Origin: CAYQQQ01 sp964420125
GTDB taxonomy: Bacteria > Actinomycetota > Acidimicrobiia > Acidimicrobiales > Microtrichaceae
Length of the DNA stretch: 64,000 bases
Reading direction: 5' to 3'
Assembly: GCA_964420125.1 (NCBI GenBank)
Contig: CAYQQQ010000001.1
Span: forward strand, 248,001 to 312,000
The number at the start of each line of letters is the position of its first letter. Within the stretch, counting starts at the first letter, position 1. Of the stretch, positions 41,548 to 49,900 are shown piece after piece. A program made the position numbers and the translations under genes. The notes beneath the pieces were generated by a model. It had not been told where the DNA came from and ran no database searches. It saw only the letters and a list, made by a program, of their open reading frames with translations.

Positions 41548-42777
41548 TCAGCGGGAGCTCGCCCCCGCCCACCCGAGTGCGACGCGGTGGATCTGGGTGG
41601 GCAGCAGCTGGCCTGCCACCCACGGCAGGGCGGTCCAGTTCAGCGGTGAGCTGTAGTTGAAGACCGTGACGGCGTCGTCCTGCTCCTCCCCCACCACGGC
41701 GGCGAAGGCGGTGTCGCCGCAGCCGGGGAGGTCGGTGACGTGGCTGGCTCCGAGGTCGTCACGGCCGATCTCGTACAGCGCGGTGGCCTTGGGAGTGGCC
41801 CAGTACAGGAACTGGTCGCCGATGTCGCGCACTCCCGCCGGGACGGATTCCGGCACCACCTCGACGCGCCCCCCGAACGCCCGCTGGCGGCGGGTGACGA
41901 TGAAGGTCCGACCCTGCCAGTTGAACAGCGCCGGCGAGTCGAACTTGCGCGCCTCGTGCCGGGATCGGCGCACCGCGCCATCGGCCTCGATCACCGCCAG
42001 CTGCGTACCCAGGCCGCTCCCGCGGCTCTCCAGCCGAGACGCGATCAGCATCGCGCCGTCGTGAAGCCACACGAAGTCGGTCTCGGTGGTGCCGGGAACC
42101 AGCGCGTCGCAGTCGAACAGGGGCTCCCAGCTGACGCCGTCCTCGCTGCACCAGAACTTCGCCTGCGGCGAGCGATCGGTGGTGTAGGCGCCCGAGGCGT
42201 CGCCGTAGCACGACATCACCAGGCGTCCCTCCCACGAGCGCACCCGCCAGACCACGTGGTCCGGGGGCGACACCGGCGTCGGCCCGTGCCACTCCCCGGA
42301 TGCCCGTCGCTCCACCATCTGGATGCGATCGGGCTCGAAGCGCAGCGGGTGTCGCCCGGCGGTGAAGAAGTACAGCAGGAGCCGATCGTCGTGGAGCACC
42401 AGCCGCGGCTCGCGCACGTCGCGCCCCAACGCCACCGTGGTCTCGTGGCGCCACCGCCCGTCGTCCTCGATGGACACCACCTCCATCCTCGCCCGAGGCG
42501 AGGCGAAGTGGATGGGGGCGGTGCGCCAGGCGAGGTAGGTGGTCCGCCCCACCCGGCATGCGTCCAGGTTGTTGTTCGCCCGCAACGGTTCGACCGCGGA
42601 CGGCACCCACCCTGACGGCACGATCACCTCTGGTTCCCCCACGCGGACCGCTGGCCGGCTCGAGCCCACCTCCACCTCCTCGGGCAGCGCCCGTGGCCCC
42701 GGGACGGGACCACGGCACCGCACCAGCCTGCCACGCTCCCGCTGCACGACCGATCCGCCGACGGACAGGGCGGACAC
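41548..42777 (-). CDS. Conserved beta-propeller-like protein of unknown function
   Basis: 409 residues. Repeated beta blades resemble glycosidase/sialidase-type propellers: NNNLDACRVGRTTYLAWRTAP, DVREPRLVLHDDRLLLYFFTAGR, RVRSWEGRLVMSCYGD, TETDFVWLHDGAMLIASRLE, and ALFNWQGRTFIVTRRQR. I recall similar uncharacterised proteins in other actinobacteria but no function. No signal peptide is visible. The start is uncertain; GTG 42777 is favoured because CACGCT on the minus strand ends 6 nt upstream. Conserved sequence begins about 45 residues in, so an internal GTG is possible. Confidence 0.6.
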   Translation of the reverse strand: MSALSVGGSVVQRERGRLVRCRGPVPGPRALPEEVEVGSSRPAVRVGEPEVIVPSGWVPSAVEPLRANNNLDACRVGRTTYLAWRTAPIHFASPRARMEVVSIEDDGRWRHETTVALGRDVREPRLVLHDDRLLLYFFTAGRHPLRFEPDRIQMVERRASGEWHGPTPVSPPDHVVWRVRSWEGRLVMSCYGDASGAYTTDRSPQAKFWCSEDGVSWEPLFDCDALVPGTTETDFVWLHDGAMLIASRLESRGSGLGTQLAVIEADGAVRRSRHEARKFDSPALFNWQGRTFIVTRRQRAFGGRVEVVPESVPAGVRDIGDQFLYWATPKATALYEIGRDDLGASHVTDLPGCGDTAFAAVVGEEQDDAVTVFNYSSPLNWTALPWVAGQLLPTQIHRVALGWAGASSR

Positions 42778-42782
42778 GCCGC

Positions 42783-42789
42783 TAGCGTG
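42783..42789. promoter_or_regulatory. Overlapping divergent -10 elements
   Basis: TAGCGT (42783-42788, plus strand) and CACGCT (42789-42784, minus strand) overlap around an 8-bp CGCTAGCG palindrome. The plus-strand element would serve the DUF1361 gene with a short leader, the minus-strand one the beta-propeller gene as a leaderless start. Polymerase binding in one direction should exclude the other. Confidence 0.4.
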
Positions 42790-42817
42790 ACCGACCACCG
42801 CCGAGGAGAAGGACGGG

Positions 42818-43522
42818 ATGGAGCACCACGTGAGCCTCACCCACGAGGAGCGGCGCAACCGGATCGCTCTGCTGGTCTGCCTGCTGGCCTGCGGAGCGTT
42901 CCCCCTGGCGATGCTGGCCGTGCGGGTCACCGTCAGCGACCAGCTCTCCTATGCCTTCCTGGTGTGGAACCTCTTCCTCGCCGGGCTCCCGGTGCCCTTC
43001 GCCCTGGGCGTGGTGACGGCGCTGCGCCAGGACCGCCTCGCGGTCGCCGGGGTGCTGGGCGCGGGTTGGCTGCTGCTGTTCCCCAACTCGCCCTACCTGG
43101 TGACCGACCTGATCCACCTCCAGGAACGTCCGCCGGCGCCGCTGTGGTTCGACGCCCTGATCCTCGTCTCTGCTGCGGTGGCCGGGCTCCTGGCCGGCTT
43201 CGTCAGCCTGCACCTCGTGCAGGGCGCGGTGAGCAGTCGATGGGGAGCGGCGGTCGGCTGGATGGGAGCGGTCGCCATCCTCGGGCTCAGCGGGTTCGGG
43301 ATGTACCTGGGGCGCTTCGCCCGCTTCAACAGCTGGGACCTGCTCACCCAGCCGGGCACGTTGATGCACAACGTGCGCGGCGCGGTGGACCCCACCTACG
43401 ACCGTCGGGCGATGGCGGTCACCGCGCTCTTCTCGTCGTTCCTCCTGGTCACCTACGCCACCGTGGAGCTCCTGGGTCGCATCGGACCTACCGCGTCGGG
43501 CGGGACAGAGGTGCGGAGGTGA
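42818..43522 (+). CDS. DUF1361 family membrane protein
   Basis: 234 residues with seven hydrophobic helices. The signature of DUF1361, WLLLFPNSPYLVTDLIHLQERPP, is at about residues 88-110, with the typical YLGRFARFNSWDLLTQP later. The function of the family is unknown. ATG 42818 is preceded by GAGGAGAAGG. The stop overlaps the aminotransferase GTG as GTGA, so the two genes are translationally coupled. Confidence 0.85.
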   Translation: MEHHVSLTHEERRNRIALLVCLLACGAFPLAMLAVRVTVSDQLSYAFLVWNLFLAGLPVPFALGVVTALRQDRLAVAGVLGAGWLLLFPNSPYLVTDLIHLQERPPAPLWFDALILVSAAVAGLLAGFVSLHLVQGAVSSRWGAAVGWMGAVAILGLSGFGMYLGRFARFNSWDLLTQPGTLMHNVRGAVDPTYDRRAMAVTALFSSFLLVTYATVELLGRIGPTASGGTEVRR

Positions 43523-44670
43523 CCGGGCCGCCGCCCCTGCCCCGCGACCAGTTCCCGGTCACGGGGAGCTCCATCTACCTCAACCACGCAGGGGTGTCGC
43601 CGTTGCCGCAGGTCGCCGTCGCGGCCGTCGAGGCGGCGGCCCGGGACTTCGCCCACCATGGCTCCGGTGCCGTCGCCCGCTGGGACGAGGACCAGGAGCG
43701 TGTGCGCCGCAGGGGTGCCGAGCTGATGGGCGTCCCACCGCAGGACGTGGCGTTCGTGAAGAACACCACCGAGGGGCTGGGGTTCGTGGCCAACGGCCTC
43801 ACCTGGCATGAGGGCGATCGGGTCGTCGTGGCCGATCACGAGTTCCCCTCCACCGTCTATCCCTGGCTGGCACTGCGCGATCGCGGGGTGGCGGTCGACC
43901 TGGTCCGACCGGTCGGCGACGGTCGCGAGCTCCCCCTCGAGCGGTTCGCCGAGGCCCTGGGCCGGGGAGGTGCGCGGGTGGTGGCGGTGAGCTGGGTGCA
44001 GTTCGGCAGGGGTTGGCGGGTGGAGCTGGACCAGCTGTCGCGGCTGTGCCACGACCACGGTGCCCTCCTGTGCGCGGACGTGATCCAGGGGCTCGGCGTG
44101 CTGCCCGCGGAGCTGCAGCGCTGGGGGGTCGACTTCGCCATGGCGGACGCCCACAAGTGGATGCTCGGCCCGGTCGGCATCGGCCTGCTCTACGTGGCGC
44201 GGGACCGCCGGGACCTGCTGCGTCCGCTGGAGCCCGGGTGGGCCTCGGTGGCGCACCGGCAGGAGTGGGACAACCTGGAGCTGGTCTACGACGACAGCGC
44301 CCGACGGTTCGAGGGCGGCACCCCCAACTCCCTGGCGCTGGCCGGCATGGGCGCCTCGATCGACCTGCTGTTGGCGGCCGGGGTGGACGACGTGTGGGGG
44401 CACGTCGACGCCTTGTGCGGGCGCCTGGTGGAGAGCCTCGACTCCGTCGGCGCCACCGTCCTCACCCGCCGAGGCGCGCTGCACGGGTCAGGGATCGTCA
44501 CCTTCGAGCCGTTCGGCGCCGATCCCGCGAACGTCGTCGAAGCGCTCATGGCACACGGCATCGTGTGCGCCGCCCGTGGCGGGGGCGTGCGCGTGGCACC
44601 GCACGGCTACAACACCGCCGAGGAGATCGACGCGCTGGTGGACGCGCTCGTCGCGGCTCGGCCCTGCTGA
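43519..44670 (+). CDS. Class V aminotransferase (cysteine-desulfurase-like)
   Basis: 383 residues of the PLP-dependent fold type I class V family. N-terminal IYLNHAGVSPLP, the FVKNTTEGLGFVANGL phosphate-binding region, SWVQFGRGWRVELDQLSRLCHDHGALLCADVIQGLG with the cofactor Asp, and the PLP lysine in FAMADAHKWMLGPVGIGLLYV are all present. The C-terminus has ARGGGVRVAPHGYNTAEEID. It resembles selenocysteine lyase/kynureninase-type members; no catalytic Cys loop of desulfurases is evident. It is coupled to the DUF1361 gene. Confidence 0.88.
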   Translation: MTGPPPLPRDQFPVTGSSIYLNHAGVSPLPQVAVAAVEAAARDFAHHGSGAVARWDEDQERVRRRGAELMGVPPQDVAFVKNTTEGLGFVANGLTWHEGDRVVVADHEFPSTVYPWLALRDRGVAVDLVRPVGDGRELPLERFAEALGRGGARVVAVSWVQFGRGWRVELDQLSRLCHDHGALLCADVIQGLGVLPAELQRWGVDFAMADAHKWMLGPVGIGLLYVARDRRDLLRPLEPGWASVAHRQEWDNLELVYDDSARRFEGGTPNSLALAGMGASIDLLLAAGVDDVWGHVDALCGRLVESLDSVGATVLTRRGALHGSGIVTFEPFGADPANVVEALMAHGIVCAARGGGVRVAPHGYNTAEEIDALVDALVAARPC

Positions 44671-44675
44671 TCGGT

Positions 44676-47243
44676 TCAGCCGCCGGCGAGGAGGCGGACC
44701 AGCTCCCTCGCCACCATCGGAGCGGCGTTCTGGTTCTGGCCGGTCACCAGGTTGCCGTCGGTCACCCAGTGGTTGGCCAGCACGTCCCGTCGGCGGTGGC
44801 GCGACTCGAAGCGGGCCCCCCGAGCCCTGAGCTCCGCCTCGGGGTGGAACGGCGTGGAGCCGATGCCCAGCTCGCGCACCTGCTTGTCGGTCACGGCCGT
44901 CAGGCGTCGGCCTTCCACCAACGGTCTCCCGTCGGCCCCCGTGGCTCCGACGAGGCCGAGCGGACCGTGGCAGACCCCGCCGATGGCCAGCCCGGCACGG
45001 GCCGCCGCCGTGACGAGGCCGGCGAGCTCCTCGGAGGTGGCGAAGTCGAACGCGGCGCCCCATCCCCCGGCCAGGTACACCACGTCGTAGCAGGCCACGT
45101 CCAGGTCCCCGACCGCCAAGGAGTCGCCCACCGCGGAGCGCAGGTCGCCGTCCGCCAGGAACCGGTCGTCGTAGGCCGATCGAACGGGCGGCTTGAGCGA
45201 CAGCGGGTCGACGGGGATCACACCCCCCAGCGGGCTGGCCACGTCGACACGCACGCCGGCATCACGCAGCACGTAGTAGGGGGCGGTCATCTCGCTGGAG
45301 AAGACACCGGTCGGACGACCCAGCTCCAGCACCGAGCGGTTGGTGCAGACCACGACCGCACGTCTCCCGGCGAGATCGGCCACGGGACCCGCGCCGGCCT
45401 CGTCGGGATGGAGTCCGAGGCGCTGCAGCACCGAGCGCGCCAGGCGCGCCGGAGGGCGCGGCGCGACGACCTGGTGGCGGCGGGGTCGGCGGCGGCGGTA
45501 CGGCCAGGGGTGGTTCCGCACCGGCACCGACCGCCGTCGCTGCTCGCTGAGCCTGGCGACGAGGTGGGCCACCAGCTCACCCAGCTCGGGATCGGCCGCC
45601 CGGTTCTCGAGCTCCGACGGGTCGGCGTCGAGGTCGTAGAGCTCCCACTGCTCGTCCAGCGGCTCGCGTCGGTACCGGCGGCCGGCAGGACCGTCGGCGG
45701 CCAGGTGGCGCACGCCGGGTTCGGTCCAGGTGTCCGGATCGTCGAAGGTGCGCACGAGCTTCCACAGGTGACCGGCCCCTCCGGGGGCGTCGGCCTCCCC
45801 CACCCGACGCACGATCGCCTCGAGGTTGGCGCCGACGTGGGCGGGCACCTGGATGCGCAGGGCCGCCGGAGGGCGCTCGCCGCGACCCAGCTGCCGAGCG
45901 ACCGCCGACGCCTCGGTGTCGCCCTCGAGCACGTTGTCGCGGGTCTGGAGGTAGACGGTCCGCTCGGGATCGAGGTCCGAGTCGAGCTCGACCACCCCCA
46001 TCAGGTCCCGGCCGGGGAAGGGGTGCACCTCCGTGAAGTCCCGGGTCAGCTCGGCGGCGAGGGCGTCGACGTCGGCCCCGGCAGCGCTCAGCAAGGTGGG
46101 GAGCAGGTCGACGTGCGATGTCGGCGATGCCGACGCGCTGCGGCCCCGGGTGGCGCCCGTTCCCGTGCGGGCGATCACGAAGGGCACCCGCGTGGCCTCG
46201 TCGTAGAGGTTGAACCACTTCTGGTGCAGCCCGCCGTGGGCGCCGAGGAGCTCGCCGTGGTCGGAGGTGCGCACGATCACCGCGTCCTCGGAGCCGCCGT
46301 CGGTGACCGCACGCCGCACTCGATCGAGATGGCCGTCCACCTCGGCGTGCAGGCGGTAGTACAGGTCCCGATAGCGCTGACGGTTGCGGTCGTACATGCG
46401 CGACACCACCGGGGCAGGGCCGTAGCCCGTGTGGTAGGCGGCGCGGTAGGCGACCTGCGCTGCGGGCTTCGTGGAGAGGTCCTCCTCGTCGGTGGGACTC
46501 GGCGGGACCTGCGGCGGGTCCAGTGCGGAGGCCGTCAGCGGCGAGCGGCGCACCCAGGCGGGGAAGAGCACGATGTCGTGGGGGTTCACGAAGCTGACCA
46601 CCAGCAGGAAGGGCTGCTGCGCTCCCGGGTCTCCGTCTCTCCGTCGGGCATAGCGGTCCTCCAGCCAGCCCACCGCACGATCGGCGGTGAGCGGGTCGCG
46701 CACCAGACCGCTGTTGGCCGGCGCGGCACCGTGGGGCTCGGGACCGATCCAGCCGTGGAACCCGTAGGGGCCGAGCCGGTCGGCCTCGAGGTAGGCCTGC
46801 ACGGCAGCGGGATCCACCACCCCGTCGTCGTCGTTGGTGGCCAGCGGCCCACCTGCGGCCGGGTCGGGGAGATCGGCGTGGCTCACGTGCCACTTGCCGA
46901 CGTAGTGGGTGTCGTAGCCGGCGGCGCGGAACCAGTGGCCGAGCGTCGGCACCTCGCCGTCCGGGAGCCACCGCATGCGAGCATCGTCGGCGGTCTTGCC
47001 GAGCCCGTCGGTCTGGGTGGCGCCGTGCAGGTCGGGGAAGTGCCCCGTCAGCAGCGACGTCCTGCTGGGGACGCAGGCGGCCGACGCCGTGTAGTGACGG
47101 GGGAAGGACACCCCGTGCTCGTCGAACCAGCGCCGGCCCGGCAACGTGCGATGCCGCCACTCCGCCAGGGTCTCGGGTTCGTAGGAGGGCGCGGCGCGCT
47201 CCTCGTCGGTGAGCACCACGATGACGTCGGGACGATCAGCCAC
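44676..47243 (-). CDS. Sulfatase fused to DJ-1/PfpI domain
   Basis: 855 residues in one uninterrupted frame. Residues ~5-560 are a sulfatase: metal motif VIVVLTDEERA, formylglycine motif C57-V-P-S-R with TSLLTGHF, VGKWHVS, and TSDHGELLGAHGGLHQKW. An Arg-rich linker (PYRRRRPRRH, ~residue 580) leads to a DJ-1/PfpI domain at ~620-855 with VVVCTNRS, SPLGGVIPVDP, DVVYLAGGWGAAFDF and a nucleophile elbow IGGVCHGPLG (C758). DJ-1/PfpI proteins include Hsp31-type glyoxalases and proteases. Sulfatase and DJ-1 are normally separate proteins. The GTG start overlaps the SRPBCC gene by 8 bp. Confidence 0.85.
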   Translation of the reverse strand: MADRPDVIVVLTDEERAAPSYEPETLAEWRHRTLPGRRWFDEHGVSFPRHYTASAACVPSRTSLLTGHFPDLHGATQTDGLGKTADDARMRWLPDGEVPTLGHWFRAAGYDTHYVGKWHVSHADLPDPAAGGPLATNDDDGVVDPAAVQAYLEADRLGPYGFHGWIGPEPHGAAPANSGLVRDPLTADRAVGWLEDRYARRRDGDPGAQQPFLLVVSFVNPHDIVLFPAWVRRSPLTASALDPPQVPPSPTDEEDLSTKPAAQVAYRAAYHTGYGPAPVVSRMYDRNRQRYRDLYYRLHAEVDGHLDRVRRAVTDGGSEDAVIVRTSDHGELLGAHGGLHQKWFNLYDEATRVPFVIARTGTGATRGRSASASPTSHVDLLPTLLSAAGADVDALAAELTRDFTEVHPFPGRDLMGVVELDSDLDPERTVYLQTRDNVLEGDTEASAVARQLGRGERPPAALRIQVPAHVGANLEAIVRRVGEADAPGGAGHLWKLVRTFDDPDTWTEPGVRHLAADGPAGRRYRREPLDEQWELYDLDADPSELENRAADPELGELVAHLVARLSEQRRRSVPVRNHPWPYRRRRPRRHQVVAPRPPARLARSVLQRLGLHPDEAGAGPVADLAGRRAVVVCTNRSVLELGRPTGVFSSEMTAPYYVLRDAGVRVDVASPLGGVIPVDPLSLKPPVRSAYDDRFLADGDLRSAVGDSLAVGDLDVACYDVVYLAGGWGAAFDFATSEELAGLVTAAARAGLAIGGVCHGPLGLVGATGADGRPLVEGRRLTAVTDKQVRELGIGSTPFHPEAELRARGARFESRHRRRDVLANHWVTDGNLVTGQNQNAAPMVARELVRLLAGG

Positions 47244-47700
47244 GGCCGACGCTCCCCGCGACGACGCGCGCTGCGGCCTGGTCCAGTCCGTCGAGCATGC
47301 TCTCGGAGGCCCGGCCCATGCGGCGGGCGACGAGTCGGGCGACGATCCCTCGACCGGGCCCCGCCCCGGAGTCGACGCACGAGGTCAGCGCCACGGCGGT
47401 GCCCTCGGGCACGGCGATCAGCTCCCAGTCGTTGCGCACGACGCCGACGAGCGGCGGCAGGCCGTCGATCCGGTAGCCGAGTCGGTGCGGCTCCTCCCAG
47501 CGGTCGATGGTCTCCACCAGGGCGCTCCTTCCGACCTGCACGCGGCGCGCCGCACCAGGGCCCATCTGCGAGGGCGCCACGAGGAGGCAGGAGTGCTGGA
47601 CGTCCGGCGCCCAGCCGGCGAGCGCAGCGACGTCGGCGAGGAGGCTCCACACCACCGAGAGGTCGGCCCGGATGGTTCGTCGTCGCTCGACCTGCGCCAC
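47236..47700 (-). CDS. SRPBCC (START-like) family protein
   Basis: 154 residues with the polyketide-cyclase/START fold: VERRRTIRADLSVVWSLLADVAALAGWAPDV at the N-terminus, WEEPHRLGYRIDG mid-way, and a C-terminal helix with RMGRASESMLDGLDQAA. Such proteins bind hydrophobic ligands in a deep cavity. GTG 47700 fits the start of the fold; an ATG a few bases upstream is in another frame. It is the first gene of a two-gene unit with the sulfatase-DJ-1 fusion and is divergent from a TetR gene. Confidence 0.8.
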   Translation of the reverse strand: MAQVERRRTIRADLSVVWSLLADVAALAGWAPDVQHSCLLVAPSQMGPGAARRVQVGRSALVETIDRWEEPHRLGYRIDGLPPLVGVVRNDWELIAVPEGTAVALTSCVDSGAGPGRGIVARLVARRMGRASESMLDGLDQAAARVVAGSVGRG

Positions 47701-47716
47701 GCCACCATGCCAACAC

Positions 47717-47760
47717 CTGAGAGTCGCACTGTCAACAGCTATTGCGTGTTGAACTCTCAG
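47717..47760. promoter_or_regulatory. Candidate TetR operator(s) between SRPBCC and TetR
   Basis: The 88-bp divergent gap contains TCAACA - 9 bp - TGTTGA (47732-47752), a perfect 6-9-6 palindrome, nested between CTGAGAGT (47717-47724) and ACTCTCAG (47753-47760), also perfect complements. On the minus strand TTGACA (47735-47730) overlaps it as a possible -35. A TACGTT -10 (47776-47781) ends 7 nt before the TetR ATG. Confidence 0.55.
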
Positions 47761-47788
47761 AACATGACCGGGGTGTACGTTTGGTCGC

Positions 47789-48403
47789 ATGGGGAACGAC
47801 ACCGCCCCACGCAGCACCCCCAGGAAGGGCGACGGCCGGCGCGCCCGTCGAGAGCGCAACCGGATCGCGGTGATCGACGCCATGGTCGAGCTGCTCGTCG
47901 AGGACCGGAAGCCGTCGGTGGAGAGCGTCGCCGAGCGCTCCGGCGTGTCGGTGTCCTCGGTGTTCCGCTACTTCGACAACCTCGACGACCTGCACCGCCA
48001 GACCGTCGAGCGCTACCTCGAGCGGTTCGACCCCCTCTTCACCGTCCCGGAGCTGGGAGACGGCCCGCTCGATCTGCGCATCCGGCACCTCGTCGGGGCG
48101 CGCGTCGAGCTCTACGAGACCATCGCCCCCATCGCCCGCGAGGCACGTCGCCGCGCCGCAGAGCACCCGCTGCTGGCCGAGCGACTCCGAGCGACGAGGA
48201 CCCGCCTGCTCGACCAGCTGCGGGAGCACTTCGCTCCGGAGCTCGCGGCACTCCCCCGGTCGGCGGCCGAGGACCGGCTGGCGCTCATCGACACGATGAC
48301 GTCGTTCGAGTCGTGGGACCTCCTGCGCACCGGCCACGGTCGCTCACCACGACGCATCGCCCGTGCGTGGTCCCTGGGCCTGGACGCGGTGCTGCAGCCG
48401 TGA
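47789..48403 (+). CDS. TetR/AcrR family regulator
   Basis: 204 residues. A basic N-terminus (RRARRERNR) precedes the helix-turn-helix IDAMVELLVEDRKPSVESVAERSGVSVSSVFRYFDNLDDLHRQ at residues ~28-72. The C-terminal ligand domain has the YETIAPIAREARRRAAEHP pattern of an actinobacterial TetR subfamily. It lies divergent from the SRPBCC/sulfatase unit, with a palindrome in between, so it probably represses both directions. The transcript is probably leaderless. Confidence 0.9.
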   Translation: MGNDTAPRSTPRKGDGRRARRERNRIAVIDAMVELLVEDRKPSVESVAERSGVSVSSVFRYFDNLDDLHRQTVERYLERFDPLFTVPELGDGPLDLRIRHLVGARVELYETIAPIAREARRRAAEHPLLAERLRATRTRLLDQLREHFAPELAALPRSAAEDRLALIDTMTSFESWDLLRTGHGRSPRRIARAWSLGLDAVLQP

Positions 48404-48418
48404 GGAGCGGCTGAGTCC

Positions 48419-48446
48419 GTCGGCCGACCTCGAGCCGGCCGCCGAC
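48419..48446. terminator. Inverted repeat between convergent genes
   Basis: GTCGGC and GCCGAC flank an inner GGCC/GGCC self-complementary stretch. It lies between the TetR stop (48403) and the convergent lipoprotein stop (48468). No T-tract. A bidirectional terminator is possible. Confidence 0.3.
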
Positions 48447-48467
48447 CTGCGGAACCCCGAGGTCAGC

Positions 48468-48920
48468 TCACCACTGCACGCGGTAGGTGACGCCCGGGGT
48501 GCTGAAGCGCTTGCAGGGGGGGAAGGTCGCCGGCGGGTTCAGCTCTGCGCAGCCGCCAGGGATCTCGAAGCCGACCAGGAAGCACTCGCCCGCCTCCAAG
48601 CTCGGTGTCGTCACGAACGAGCCTGCCCCTGCGAGGTGCTGCTCGACCAGGACCTGGGAACCGGCCGTTCGACGGCCGAGGGGAGCGAGGTCCTTCGAGA
48701 CCCGCACCGAGAGCCCGCTGCCGACGAAGTCGGGGTCGGTGTAGCCGATGATGGCCACCGTGACCGCACCGCCCTTGGCCGTGCAGCCCCAGACCTCCTC
48801 GTCGAAGTCCTGTGGGCCCGATCCCACCGGGAACCAGCCGTTGTAGGAGCCACCGCCGGGCGCAGTGCACGACAGCGCCAACGCTGCGATCCCCGCGATC
48901 GCCATCAACCGTCGTCGCAT
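48468..48920 (-). CDS. Small lipoprotein of unknown function
   Basis: 150 residues. MRRRLMAIAGIAALALSC is a lipoprotein signal peptide with Cys18 as lipidation site. The mature part has four further cysteines (WGCTAK, GECFLVG, GGCAELN, PPCKRF), likely two disulfides, and beta-rich sequence (AVTVAIIGYTDPDF, SGLSVRVSKDL). No family recognised. The ATG at 48920 has GGAGGGAG upstream; the longer frame to 49076 would run through the repeat region. It diverges from the SGNH hydrolase gene. Confidence 0.65.
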   Translation of the reverse strand: MRRRLMAIAGIAALALSCTAPGGGSYNGWFPVGSGPQDFDEEVWGCTAKGGAVTVAIIGYTDPDFVGSGLSVRVSKDLAPLGRRTAGSQVLVEQHLAGAGSFVTTPSLEAGECFLVGFEIPGGCAELNPPATFPPCKRFSTPGVTYRVQW

Positions 48921-48977
48921 CCCCTGGCTCCCTCCGCCCGGAGCCCATCGGGCTCTCTCGCACCCTACCGGATCGGA

Positions 48978-49063
48978 GGAGATGGCCCAAGACTGCACGA
49001 GAATCTCTCCGACCGGGACGTCCCGACTCCGAGCTTCCGCCAGAGATGGGGAGATTGCCCAAG
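48978..49063. repeat. Direct repeat pair and palindrome in divergent promoter region
   Basis: GGAGATGGCCCAAG (48978-48991) and GGAGATTGCCCAAG (49050-49063) are 72 bp apart, each followed by a CGA(G/C)..TCTC-like segment. Between them is a perfect 12-bp palindrome CGGGACGTCCCG (49014-49025). They lie between the divergent lipoprotein and SGNH hydrolase genes and look like regulator sites. Confidence 0.4.
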
Positions 49064-49092
49064 GTCCGACTCTCATCCACCCCTTGACGCCG

Positions 49093-49884
49093 ATGTCAGG
49101 TCGGCCCCACGGTGATGACGTGCGCAGGGAAGTGGTGCTCGGCGTGCCGGGCCTGGCGCTGATGGCAGCAGGGGGGCTGTGGGCTCAGGCGCAGCGGGCC
49201 GCGCACGCGCCGCTGCCGCAGTTCGAGGACCTGGACGCCTCCGGCTGCTACGGCTCGGGCGCCGATCACGCGGCGGACCCGCTGCACATCGTCGTGCTCG
49301 GCGACAGCACCCTCACGGGCCCGGGGCTCCTGCACGGCTCCCAGGTGTGGATCGCGCTCGTGGCAGATCGCCTCGGCCCTCGGGTGGCGCTGCACAGCCA
49401 CGCCCGGGGCGGTGCGCGGGCGAACGACGTGCGTCGGCGCCAGCTCGCTGCGGCGGTCGAACACCCCGCCGACCTCTTCGTGGTGTCGGTGGGCGCCAAC
49501 GACGCCATCCACGGCAGCAGCGCTCGACGCTACCGTCGGGATCTCACGGAGCTGTTCGACGGCCTCCGCGCCCACGCCCCCGTGGCGAGCACCGGCATCG
49601 GCGACATGGGGATGATCCCCCGGATCCCGGCCGCGCTCCGCCCCCTGCTCTCTCGTCGCTGCCGAGCCATCGACGAGGTCCATGCGGCAGTCTGCGATCG
49701 TGCCGGTGTGCTGCGCATCCCCGTGGCCGAGGTGTCGGATCCCCACTTCCGCGCTGCAGGCTCCGGGCTGTTCGCCGGAGATCTCTTCCACCCCAACGCG
49801 GACGGCCACGCGACGTGGGCGCAGCTGTTCGAGCCCTGGATCCACCAGGCTCTGCGAGGCGCCCTGAGGCCTCTCGCGGTGTGA
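49093..49884 (+). CDS. SGNH/GDSL hydrolase family protein
   Basis: 263 residues. Block I VVLGDSTLTGPGLL with the nucleophile Ser, block II Gly in HARGGARAND, block III VSVGANDAIHG, and block V DLFHPNADGHATW with Asp and His are all present. An N-terminal hydrophobic segment (VVLGVPGLALMAAGGLWAQA, residues ~12-31) may anchor it in the membrane. Members are esterases acting on lipids or on acyl groups of wall polymers. ATG 49093 is used; GTG at about 49120 is an alternative with the hydrophobic segment at its very start. Confidence 0.85.
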   Translation: MSGRPHGDDVRREVVLGVPGLALMAAGGLWAQAQRAAHAPLPQFEDLDASGCYGSGADHAADPLHIVVLGDSTLTGPGLLHGSQVWIALVADRLGPRVALHSHARGGARANDVRRRQLAAAVEHPADLFVVSVGANDAIHGSSARRYRRDLTELFDGLRAHAPVASTGIGDMGMIPRIPAALRPLLSRRCRAIDEVHAAVCDRAGVLRIPVAEVSDPHFRAAGSGLFAGDLFHPNADGHATWAQLFEPWIHQALRGALRPLAV

Positions 49885-49900
49885 GCGCCGCGCTCCGCCG

